Shown here piece after piece: positions 1 through 9,867 of a stretch of DNA of 15,909 nucleotides; within the stretch, counting starts at the first letter, position 1, and the number at the start of each line of letters is the position of its first letter. Under the pieces are notes generated by a model that saw only the letters and a list, made by a program, of their open reading frames with translations, was not told where the DNA came from and did no database searches. The position numbers were made by a program, and so were the translations under genes. Source of the DNA: JAXGPP01 sp964436865 (lineage in GTDB: Bacteria; Planctomycetota; Planctomycetia; Pirellulales; Thermoguttaceae); the NCBI GenBank assembly GCA_964436865.1, contig CAYTFK010000151.1:1-15909 (forward strand). Direction: 5' to 3'.

Positions 1-1443
1 CTGCCGCTTCCCGCCGGCGAGTACGCCTATGAAATCGAACGTGGTCCTGAGTATTCGGCGGCACAGGGTCGGTTCTCTTCGTCGGCAGACAGGTCGGAAA
101 CGGCGGTCGTGACGCTGAACCGCCTGGCGAATCTTGCCGCCGAGGGCTGGTACGCAGGCGACACCCATGTGCATCGGCCGCTGGAAGACATCGAACTTCT
201 CATGCGCGCTGAGGATCTGTACCTGGCCGAGGTCATCACCTGGTGGAACGACACCAATCTCTGGTCGCATCGGCCACAGCCTCCAAATCCCGTTGTACGG
301 TTCGATGGCGACCGCTTCTACGACGCGCTGGCCGGCGAAGACGAACGCGGCGGCGGCGCCCTCCTGTACTTCGGCCTGAACGAACCGCTTGCCATTGCCG
401 GGTCCGAACGTGAATACCCTTCGTCCGTCAAGTTCTTCCAGGAAGCTCGCGGGATTCCCGGCGCGTGGATCGAGGCGGAAAAACCTTTCTGGTGGGACCT
501 GCCCTTGTGGGTCGCCTTGGGACGGGTCGATTCCGTCGGCTTGGCGCACAATCATCTCCAGCGCGGCGGCGTTCTGGATAACGAGGCCTGGGGAAAGGCC
601 CGTGATCGCGATCGCTTCCCGCCGCCCGCCGGCAACGGTTTGTGGACGCAGCAGATTTACTGCCATCTCTTGAACTGTGGACTGCGAATTCCGCCGACGG
701 CGGGCAGCGCCTCGGGCGTGCTGCCGAATCCGCTCGGCTACAACCGCGTCTACGCTCGGGTCGAAGGTGAGCTCAGCTACGCGAAATGGTGGGAAGCGGT
801 GCGGCAAGGCCGCGTCTTCGTCACCAACGGACCATTGCTTCGAGTGACTGCCGATGGGTTCTTTCCTGGTCACGTGTTTCGCAGCGAGCGGCCGATCTCG
901 GTATTCCTGCAGGGTCCGCTCGATTCCCGCGAGCCCATCGCCGCCGTCGAGTTGGTTCGCAATGGCCGCGTCGACCGGATCGCTCTGCCGAGCACAGTCA
1001 CCCTGCGCGAAAGCGGCTGGTTCTTCGTGCGGGCCGTTGCTGATGTGGAACACACCTACCGGTTTGCGTCGACGGGACCGTTCTACGTGGAAATCGGCGA
1101 TACGCCCCGTCCGGTCCATCGCGATTCGGCCCAGTTCTTCCTCGACTGGACTCGCGAGCGGGCTGCGGCACTGAAGGTCAGCGACCCCGCGAAGCGCGAG
1201 CAAGTCATGGCCTTCGTACGTCAAGCGGAGGCGTTCTGGGAGGCGCGAGTTGCCGAGTCGCTGTGCATGGCGGACGTTCCTGCGCGGGTCGCGGATCTTG
1301 ATACCGGCCGCGCACTGCCGTTCCGCGGATACTTCCCCGGTGACGGCGGCTACTGGTTCTTCCCGGAATCCGCCGCCTCGGGCGGTACGGCCTTCCGATA
1401 TGAAAGCACGAATTGGATCAACCCCGACCGGACACGGTACTGA
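1..1443 (+). CDS. CehA/McbA-family metallohydrolase (PHP-like), 5' end outside window
   Basis: The frame is open from base 1, so the gene starts upstream and only the last 480 residues are seen. A GTG at 109 could start translation, but the residues before it (LPAGEYAYEIERGPEYS) look like the N-terminal beta domain usual in this family, so I treat the gene as partial. The key motif is WYAGDTHVHR at about residues 50-59, the metal-binding GDxHxH signature of PHP-type CehA/McbA hydrolases. Later conserved-looking blocks include GLAHNH, a second histidine-bearing segment, and GRVFVTNGPLL, typical of this family's C-terminal half. CehA and McbA themselves hydrolyse carbamate pesticides, but most relatives have unknown substrates and none can be assigned here. 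It is the first visible gene of a three-gene plus-strand unit; the next start is 16 nt after its stop. Confidence 0.8.
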   Translation: MPLPAGEYAYEIERGPEYSAAQGRFSSSADRSETAVVTLNRLANLAAEGWYAGDTHVHRPLEDIELLMRAEDLYLAEVITWWNDTNLWSHRPQPPNPVVRFDGDRFYDALAGEDERGGGALLYFGLNEPLAIAGSEREYPSSVKFFQEARGIPGAWIEAEKPFWWDLPLWVALGRVDSVGLAHNHLQRGGVLDNEAWGKARDRDRFPPPAGNGLWTQQIYCHLLNCGLRIPPTAGSASGVLPNPLGYNRVYARVEGELSYAKWWEAVRQGRVFVTNGPLLRVTADGFFPGHVFRSERPISVFLQGPLDSREPIAAVELVRNGRVDRIALPSTVTLRESGWFFVRAVADVEHTYRFASTGPFYVEIGDTPRPVHRDSAQFFLDWTRERAAALKVSDPAKREQVMAFVRQAEAFWEARVAESLCMADVPARVADLDTGRALPFRGYFPGDGGYWFFPESAASGGTAFRYESTNWINPDRTRY

Positions 1444-1459
1444 GCGCAGGGAGACGGAC

Positions 1460-2236
1460 GTGAAAGTACTCACTCGACGACAATGGCTGGCCGCGACCGG
1501 CGCCGCCGGCGCGGTCTGGTCGATCGCTCCGGCGGAGGCGGCGACGGCCGACGCGGACGAGACGATTCTAATCCCCGCCGGCCCATTCCTCATGGGTACA
1601 GCCCCCGACGAAGCCGAGCGACTGGCTCGTACTTATCGCTACCACGTGAGTTGGTTCGACGGTGAAGTGCCCCAGCGAACCGTCGAACTGGCGGCCTTTC
1701 GCATCGACAAGTATCCCGTCACCAACCGCCGCTACGCCGCCTTCGTCCGGGCGACCGGCTACCAGCCGCCTCCTCACTGGCGGGGACCGCAGCCGCCGGC
1801 AGCCTTGTTGGAACACCCGGTGGTCTTCGTGAACCGGGCCGACGCCCGTGCGTTCGCGCGGTGGGCCGGCGCGAGGCTTCCCACCGCAGCCGAATGGGAG
1901 AAGGCGGCTCGCGGTGAAGACGGCCGGCACTACCCCTGGGGCAACGAGTTCGATCCTTTGGCCTGCCGGCACGACCGGGGCGGTGACGCGCCTCCGGCCG
2001 GCACCGTTCCCGTGACGGACCATCCCCACGGTGCCAGTCCTTACGGTGTCATGGACATGGCGGGCAATGTCGCCGAGTGGTGCCACGACGGGCCCGGGCC
2101 GGGGTCGGCGTTTCTGAAAGGCGGGTGCTGGCTGTCGGCCTCGCCGTTCTCGCTCCGCGCGGCGGCCGCGGGCCACAGCGGCTTCGACAACAATCAGCTC
2201 GACTACATCGGTTTTCGCTGCGTGAAGGAGGCCTGA
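1460..2236 (+). CDS. FGE/SUMF1-domain protein with Tat-like leader, catalytic cysteines not seen
   Basis: Predicted 258 residues. I chose the GTG at 1460 because GGGAG lies 6 nt upstream and the protein then opens with a Tat-like leader (TRRQWL at residues 5-10, then an Ala/Gly-rich stretch to about A30). The frame is open further upstream but there overlaps the previous gene. The rest is one formylglycine-generating-enzyme-type domain: IPAGPFLMGT, DKYPVTNRRYAAF, ARLPTAAEWEKAARG, YPWGNEF, VMDMAGNVAEWC, FLKGGCW and a terminal IGFRCV. True FGE enzymes convert a sulfatase Cys to formylglycine using two active-site cysteines in the region after the KGG motif. Here that region reads GGCWLSASPFSLRAAAAG, with one Cys in a shifted place and no CxxxxC pair. 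It is therefore more likely a member of the broad FGE-fold group with another role, such as binding or a structural function. No sulfatase gene is visible nearby. Confidence 0.82.
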   Translation: MKVLTRRQWLAATGAAGAVWSIAPAEAATADADETILIPAGPFLMGTAPDEAERLARTYRYHVSWFDGEVPQRTVELAAFRIDKYPVTNRRYAAFVRATGYQPPPHWRGPQPPAALLEHPVVFVNRADARAFARWAGARLPTAAEWEKAARGEDGRHYPWGNEFDPLACRHDRGGDAPPAGTVPVTDHPHGASPYGVMDMAGNVAEWCHDGPGPGSAFLKGGCWLSASPFSLRAAAAGHSGFDNNQLDYIGFRCVKEA

Positions 2237-2237
2237 A

Positions 2238-2999
2238 ATGGCACGCCTGAGACTCCAAGGACAGCCAGGCGCCATGGCCTGCGCCGTGACCGATGTACCG
2301 GCGTTTCCCGGCGAGCGTTTCACGCTCGGTTATCCGGAAGCCATTGGCGACGTAGCTGGCCCCTACTGGTTTGGCAGCATCAAGCCCGTTTGGGAAGAGC
2401 GCGACGACGGCGTCTGGATCAGCACGGGCGAGCAGCCCGGCCAGGTTTCCTACGTCATGACCCTCACACCGTCCGAAGACGAGGTGACCGCCCATTTCCG
2501 CCTCACCAATCACAGCGCGACGACCTGGACGCACGGCATGGCGTTCAACTGTGTTCAGTGCGCCGCTGCACCGTCTCTCCGCGATCACGACTGCCTGAGG
2601 CACTGGGTGCGTGCCGGCGGTCAGTTTCGGCGGTTGGCGGAAGTGCCGAGAGTGTTCGGTCCGCGGCCGGCTATCCAGCTCTACAGCGTGGAAGGCGCGC
2701 CCCCCGGGAAAGAACTTCCCTTTGTGGCCAATTTCCACGCCACGCCCGATGTCGTGCTTGCCCCCTGGATGGCGATCGTCTCACGCGACGGGAAGCGGCT
2801 CTTGGCCACCGTGTCGCAGCCGGGTCTGTTCCTGTTCCAGAACCGCGAGTACTCGTGCATCCACAGTGGCGCCGGATTCGGCGAAATCGAGCCCGGTCAG
2901 ACTGCCGAAGCGGTGAACCGAACCTACTTCGTCGAGGCGCCGCTCGAAGACTGGCACCGGCGAATGTGCGAGGAGTTCGGCCGCGCCGGCGATCGATAA
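2238..2999 (+). CDS. Conserved-looking protein of unknown function
   Basis: Predicted 253 residues; I do not recognise a family. The ATG at 2238 comes 1 nt after the previous stop, and a GGAGG in the end of that gene serves as its ribosome site, so translation is probably coupled. No signal peptide or membrane span is visible. The sequence alternates short hydrophobic and polar stretches with many Thr/Val/Phe (SYVMTLTPSEDEVTAHFRL, WMAIVSRDGKRLLATV), which suggests a mostly beta fold. Three cysteines cluster at about residues 105, 108 and 119 (NCVQC, then HDC), with nearby histidines, so a metal site is possible but unproven. The C-terminus, from about residue 230, is charged (EDWHRRMCEEFGRAG). 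It is the last gene of the unit with the CehA/McbA and FGE-domain genes and probably shares their pathway. Coding is supported by the ribosome site, tight spacing and good codon pattern. Confidence 0.75.
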   Translation: MARLRLQGQPGAMACAVTDVPAFPGERFTLGYPEAIGDVAGPYWFGSIKPVWEERDDGVWISTGEQPGQVSYVMTLTPSEDEVTAHFRLTNHSATTWTHGMAFNCVQCAAAPSLRDHDCLRHWVRAGGQFRRLAEVPRVFGPRPAIQLYSVEGAPPGKELPFVANFHATPDVVLAPWMAIVSRDGKRLLATVSQPGLFLFQNREYSCIHSGAGFGEIEPGQTAEAVNRTYFVEAPLEDWHRRMCEEFGRAGDR

Positions 3000-3047
3000 A
3001 GCCCCTCCGCTGCCGCTGTTTGCCGCCGGCTCGAGCCGCGGCGATCG
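3000..3047. terminator. Convergent intergenic gap with GC-rich palindrome
   Basis: This 48-nt gap separates two converging units. It holds a perfect 12-bp palindrome, CGGCTCGAGCCG, at 3027-3038, inside a GC-rich block. As RNA it could fold in either direction, which suits a shared terminator, but there is no clear T run on either side and the palindrome leaves almost no loop. The call is weak. Confidence 0.25.
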
Positions 3048-3497
3048 TCAGGCGTCGCTGTGCAACACGAGTTCCGAGAGCCAGGATCGGCGCAACGATT
3101 TGACGGTGTCGATGAACTTCTCGAGGCTCACCGGCTTGGTCATGTAAGCGTCGACCTGAAGCTCCTGGGCTTCGAGCACCACCCGGTGCACCAGCGAGGC
3201 GGTCAGCACAATGACCGGTATCTCGCAGAGCGATTCATCGCCGCGGATCTCAGCGAGCACCTCGCGTCCGTCCTTTTTCGGCAGTTCCATATCAAGCAGG
3301 ATCAGGTCGGGGCGCGGCGCGCGGACGAAGATCGACTCGCGGCGCAGGAATCGCATCGCCTCTTCGCCGTCGCAGACCAGCGTTACCCGGCAGCGTATGC
3401 CGCCCGTATTCAGCGCCTGGATCGCCACCCGGGCGTCATCCAGGTTGTCTTCGACGAGAAAGACCTCCATCGGCCGTCCTACTGCTTCACGTCCCAT
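3048..3497 (-). CDS. Single-domain response regulator, Rcp1-like
   Basis: 149 residues, one REC domain and nothing else. The acidic pocket is at E16-D17 (VEDN), the phosphoacceptor is D69 in LILLDMELP, the switch Thr is T99 in IVLTAS, and the conserved Lys is K121 in MTKP. The longer loop between the first strand and D69 (FVRAPRPDLILLD) is typical of Rcp1-type regulators, which act downstream of phytochrome-like or hybrid kinases without a DNA-binding domain. The start at 3497 is preferred because GGAAGGG lies about 8 nt upstream, inside the end of the kinase gene; a later in-frame ATG at 3470 (MEVFLVED) is possible but lacks this. It begins 3 nt after the hybrid kinase stop and almost surely shares its transcript. 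It probably receives phosphate from that kinase and passes it on by protein contact. Confidence 0.92.
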   Translation of the reverse strand: MGREAVGRPMEVFLVEDNLDDARVAIQALNTGGIRCRVTLVCDGEEAMRFLRRESIFVRAPRPDLILLDMELPKKDGREVLAEIRGDESLCEIPVIVLTASLVHRVVLEAQELQVDAYMTKPVSLEKFIDTVKSLRRSWLSELVLHSDA

Positions 3498-3500
3498 GAC

Positions 3501-6365
<2,865 letters not shown>

Positions 6366-6660
6366 CAATGCCTCAGCAGCTCAGCGCGAAAGCTCTTGCC
6401 GTCGCGGCGACTTGAGCGGCCCCGCGCCGGCACTCCGCTAGCCCAGCCCCATGCGGCGTCGCCGCCCTGATCCTGTCGGGCCAGCCATTCGACGGCCGGC
6501 ACGCGCCCCAACAGAATTATACTGGTGCCGGAAGCGGCTGTTGCCAATGGCGTGTTTACCGAGCCCCCTCCTCGGGCCACACCCGAGCGAGACTCTCGGG
6601 GTCCCCGCCACGGGCCTCTGCCGCCAAATCGCGGTCGGACACAGGGGTATCCGGCGATCC
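6366..6660 (-). promoter_or_regulatory. Upstream region of the kinase gene, candidate -10 TATAAT
   Basis: 295 nt without a convincing gene. On the minus strand a perfect TATAAT lies at 6521-6516, about 150 nt before the kinase start and in the right orientation. No good -35 sits at 16-18 nt; TTGGCA occurs at 20 nt spacing. A CCCGAG/CTCGGG hairpin (6582-6600, 7-nt loop) lies after the stop of the DUF4190-like gene and could weakly terminate that unit, though no T run follows. Together these suggest the kinase has its own promoter. Confidence 0.3.
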
Positions 6661-7422
6661 CTACGTCGTCGGCGTCGACGGGGACCGGCCGGGAGGGAGC
6701 ACCCCGGCGTCGCTGCCGGCTACGTACCAGTCGGCACGGTTCGGTTTGCTGAGCGGAACCCGTTCCAGCAGCAGGCGAATGAAGTACGACTTCTTTCCCC
6801 CCTCGTCCGTGTACGTCACGGCGTAGAACAATTCGACATCATCGGCGCCCGAGCGACGGGTGACCGAGCCGGTCTGATACAGGCGCACCTGGGCCTTCGA
6901 GCCGAGGTTCAACAGAGAGTGCGCGTCGGACTTCTGCACGAAACTCTCGAGTTCCTCGCGCAGCCCGCCCCCCTCGGAGTACGACTCCCAGAGGTTCGAG
7001 TCCAACGGCAGCCGGCTGACCGGCGCGGTGGCCAGTTGATGCGCCTTGTGCGGCTGGTTGTCGCGGAGCAGCCCGAACCAGATCTCGGCGAACTGCTGCG
7101 CCTCGCGCTGCAGCAGCCACCGGTGGGTGAGCCGATCCGCCGGCGCGGCGACGAGCATCAATAGCGAAATCGCCAAGCCCACGAGGGCCGCCTTGCGGCC
7201 AAGGAACGCGTCGGGCTCGGCATTGATCCGCGCCAGTGCCCATAGACTGAGCACCACGCCGGCCAGCGGGATCAGCCACCAGCCTGCCGAGAGCAGGGCC
7301 AGAGGCGAAAGGAGGCCCAGGAGCAGGCCGCCGACGGCCAGCCCGCTCAGCGCGCGGTACTGGTCGGTCGAGTCGTCCTGGGGATTGGTCAGGTGAGTCA
7401 TCGAAAGTGGTCGGTCGGCCAT
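6661..7422 (-). CDS. DUF4190-like membrane protein with C-terminal soluble domain
   Basis: 253 residues from the ATG at 7422, 10 nt after the stop of the CvpA-family gene. The frame is open further upstream but would overlap that gene; a second ATG at 7401 is possible and neither has a strong ribosome site. Residues 23 to about 66 (YRALSGLAVGGLLLG, then WWLIPLAGVVLSLWALARI) match the two-helix DUF4190 pattern, with a third hydrophobic span at about 77-93 (LVGLAISLLMLVAA). The remaining 150 or so residues are polar and mixed, with WFGLLRDNQPHKAHQLA and FIRLLLERVP, and would form a soluble domain on one side of the membrane. The function is unknown. It ends the pilT unit and probably serves the same membrane assembly or process. 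Confidence 0.8.
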   Translation of the reverse strand: MADRPLSMTHLTNPQDDSTDQYRALSGLAVGGLLLGLLSPLALLSAGWWLIPLAGVVLSLWALARINAEPDAFLGRKAALVGLAISLLMLVAAPADRLTHRWLLQREAQQFAEIWFGLLRDNQPHKAHQLATAPVSRLPLDSNLWESYSEGGGLREELESFVQKSDAHSLLNLGSKAQVRLYQTGSVTRRSGADDVELFYAVTYTDEGGKKSYFIRLLLERVPLSKPNRADWYVAGSDAGVLPPGRSPSTPTT

Positions 7423-7432
7423 GGCGTTCTGG

Positions 7433-8080
7433 TTATCTTCTGGGGATGGCGCCCTTGGACTCGACGATCGACCGGAACGCCGCATATTTAGGAATGAACA
7501 CCGCCTGCCGGTCGAACACGGCCAGCTTGCTTTCCAGCGGCCGGTCGGCGTCGTAGCCGTACTCACCCTCCCCCACCGTGCGGCTGAAGGCCTGCCGCGA
7601 AACGGTCTGGGTGAAAGCCAGCCACTGCATGTCCGGGGCGGCCATCCCGAAGAACATGTTCTCACCCGGCTTGAAGCCCCCGAACATGAAATTCCGGGCG
7701 AGGGGGGCGGTATGCATCGACATCGTGGCAAAGCAGACGATCACCCAGGCGGTCCAGCAGGCGAAAAACCCCGAGCCGATGCGGTCAACGATCATCATGA
7801 ACCGCACCTTGTGGCGGCTGAAGCGGTCGGTGATCAAGCGGAGAATCGAGTAGAAGATGAGGAACAGGATCCACAGGGAAAGGAAGTCGGCGTAAGGGGC
7901 CGCCTGCTCGGCCAGCCCTTCAACCCACCGCCCCGCGGGCTCGAAGAAATTCACCGCCAGCAGGGCCGCGGTGACCACGTTGATCAGCCGGATCGCGCTG
8001 CCCCACAGCCCTTCGGTGTAGGAGAACGCCACGACGGCCGCAAAGATCAACAACAGCAGCAGCGAGAACAGGGCGGACAT
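7433..8080 (-). CDS. CvpA-family membrane protein
   Basis: 215 residues from the ATG at 8080, 53 nt after the preceding stop; no strong ribosome site is visible. Four hydrophobic spans lie at about 3-20, 27-46, 66-84 and 98-118, with the CvpA-like pattern of a short membrane domain and an Asp-Arg-containing segment (IVDRIGSGFFACW) leading into the fourth span. A soluble tail of nearly 100 residues follows (MFGGFKPGENMFFGMAA onward), longer than in the E. coli protein. CvpA was first linked to colicin V export and later to envelope stress, but its biochemical role remains unsettled, so none is assigned. Its frame stays open far upstream, but that part is a shadow of the pseudo-ATPase gene. Its place after pilT and the pseudo-ATPase suggests a shared envelope role. 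Confidence 0.83.
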   Translation of the reverse strand: MSALFSLLLLLIFAAVVAFSYTEGLWGSAIRLINVVTAALLAVNFFEPAGRWVEGLAEQAAPYADFLSLWILFLIFYSILRLITDRFSRHKVRFMMIVDRIGSGFFACWTAWVIVCFATMSMHTAPLARNFMFGGFKPGENMFFGMAAPDMQWLAFTQTVSRQAFSRTVGEGEYGYDADRPLESKLAVFDRQAVFIPKYAAFRSIVESKGAIPRR

Positions 8081-8133
8081 GGCTTTGCGTGTGGTGTTTT
8101 CGGTGAAAATGAACGCAACGGAGCGCGCGATGG

Positions 8134-9867
8134 CTACTTCAGCACTCGGATCAGTTCGTCGAGCGACGTCGTGCCGCGCGCGACGAGCACCAGCCCCTCC
8201 TCCTGCAGCGTCCGCATGCCGGCCTTGCGGGCCGCCTGGCGGAGCAGGTCGAGTTTGGGCGTCTTGCCGAGCACGTCGCGGACATTGCGGTCGACGGTGA
8301 GCAATTCGTAAATCGCCGTGCGGCCGATGTAGCCGATCCCCTGGCATTCGGGGCATATATCCTCGCGGCCCACCGGCGGACGGTAGAAGACCTGGACGCG
8401 ATCGGCCGGGATGCCCAACTGCGCCAGCACGTCGGAGGTCGGAGCGTACGCTTCCTTGCACAGGTCGCACAGCTTGCGCACCAGCCGCTGATTGAGCACC
8501 GCGCTCACCGCTCGGGCCCACTCGTTGGCCGGCACTTTCAACGCCAGTACCCGCAACAGCGCTTCGGCGCAATCCTTGGCGCGGATCGTGCCCACCAAGA
8601 GACGGTCTCGCGCCACCTCCTCGCACATCAGGCGGACCGTCTCCCCGTTGACCAGATCGCGAACCACAACCACGTTCGGTTCCTGGAGAAACACCCGGGG
8701 AAGCACCGCTTCGGGCCCCTGCTTGGCGGCCGCGCTGTAGGTGAAGACCGGTACGTTCTCCACTTCCTCGTAACGGACCTTTTCCTCCTCCACCGCGGCG
8801 AACTCCCGGGTGAAGCGATCCATGATGCGGAGGATGATGTTGGTGCTCGTTCGCAAGCCGTTGGCCGGAGGCGCGGAGAACAGCAGAAAGCCTTTCGGCA
8901 AATGCAGCAGTTCGCGGAGCTGCTCCTGCATCTTGTCGCGCATGCCCAGCTCGTCGAGCGAACTGAACGGCGTCTTCTTGCCCTCCAATTGGAGCAACAC
9001 CCGTTCGCCCGTCTGCAGCGTCTGGGTGCTCATCGTGCCGGTGAATTTCTTGTTCTGGAATTCGGCGGTAAACCCTCCCTGTTTCCGCGGGCTGGGATCG
9101 TCGGGCCGGATGCCGCAGAGCACCTTGAAGCTCTCCAGCATCGGGTCGCCCGTCTCGCGGTCGAGCGGCTCCCCCGCATGCCACACGCCGTCGACCATGT
9201 AGCGGATGTTGACCGCCTCGGGGGCGTAGTCGAGCATGATCGAATCGGCGCGGCGCAGCAGCGCGTCGGCCACCACTTGGCGCGCGTCGCGGAACGCGGG
9301 CGACTGCCGGGCCAGGAGCAAATTCGCCTGCTCGTCGCGCTGCGAACCCCCGCGGGCCGTGAGCACCACCGGCGGGCCGGACGTGTGCGGATCGGCCTTC
9401 TCGGCCGCCACCTTCACGCCCACCGAACTCACCCGACTGGCCAGCCAGAAGCGGATATGGGCCGGCGTGAGCACTTTCTCCGCCGAGTGCACCTTGCTGT
9501 TTCGCTGGCCGACATAGATTCCCAGCGGCACGGCGTAGGCCAGCACCAGAAGGCCCAGACCCAGCCAGAAAATGGGCAGCAGCCACAGCAGCACGAACGC
9601 CGCCATAAAGCTGCCGACGATGATCGGATTCCAGCGCAGGTAGTTGAGCTTCAGCTCCTGGCTGTCGCGGCTGACCCAGTCCGTCGTGTAAACCCAGAAC
9701 GAAAACAGGAGCCACGCCCCGAAGATCTTCAGCAGGCTGAGGTAAAAACCCGGTCCCGACCAGCCGTCCTGGAGCGGATAGTCTTGCGAGGCCTGGGCCA
9801 TGAGCGGCTGGACGCTGAGCATCCACGCCGCTACCGACAAGGACAGCACGGTGAGCGAGCGGCGCAT
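8134..9867 (-). CDS. Membrane-anchored GspE/PilB-like protein with degenerate ATPase motifs
   Basis: 577 residues. A signal peptide is evident at 1-25 (cut near LMAQA), then spans at about 44-62, 80-101 and 102-120. From about 190 the protein follows the T2SS/type IV pilus ATPase layout: an N2-like region with IRYMVDGVWH, then the core. The catalytic motifs are lost: the Walker A position reads APPANGLRTST (332-342) with no GxxGxGKT; the Walker B region reads EPNVVVVRDL where relatives have GE; the His box reads VGTIRAKD where relatives have a T-[LI]-H. The C-terminal tetracysteine zinc site is intact: C467, C470, C505, C508 (CDLC and CPEC), followed by GYIGRTAIYELL. The start ATG overlaps the pilT stop by 1 nt (TGATG), so translation is coupled. 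I infer a non-hydrolysing partner, perhaps a membrane dock for a motor ATPase. Known GspE/PilB proteins are cytoplasmic without signal peptides, which makes this architecture unusual. Confidence 0.85.
   Translation of the reverse strand: MRRSLTVLSLSVAAWMLSVQPLMAQASQDYPLQDGWSGPGFYLSLLKIFGAWLLFSFWVYTTDWVSRDSQELKLNYLRWNPIIVGSFMAAFVLLWLLPIFWLGLGLLVLAYAVPLGIYVGQRNSKVHSAEKVLTPAHIRFWLASRVSSVGVKVAAEKADPHTSGPPVVLTARGGSQRDEQANLLLARQSPAFRDARQVVADALLRRADSIMLDYAPEAVNIRYMVDGVWHAGEPLDRETGDPMLESFKVLCGIRPDDPSPRKQGGFTAEFQNKKFTGTMSTQTLQTGERVLLQLEGKKTPFSSLDELGMRDKMQEQLRELLHLPKGFLLFSAPPANGLRTSTNIILRIMDRFTREFAAVEEEKVRYEEVENVPVFTYSAAAKQGPEAVLPRVFLQEPNVVVVRDLVNGETVRLMCEEVARDRLLVGTIRAKDCAEALLRVLALKVPANEWARAVSAVLNQRLVRKLCDLCKEAYAPTSDVLAQLGIPADRVQVFYRPPVGREDICPECQGIGYIGRTAIYELLTVDRNVRDVLGKTPKLDLLRQAARKAGMRTLQEEGLVLVARGTTSLDELIRVLK

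Noticed and set aside
109..111. GTG at 109 as the start of the CehA/McbA gene
   Set aside because: The frame is open to base 1 and the residues before the GTG look like part of the family's N-terminal beta domain.
8081..9826. Minus-strand frame open upstream of the CvpA-like start, suggesting a 797-residue fusion
   Set aside because: The upstream part is an out-of-frame reading of the pseudo-ATPase gene; only the part from 8080 on resembles a protein family.
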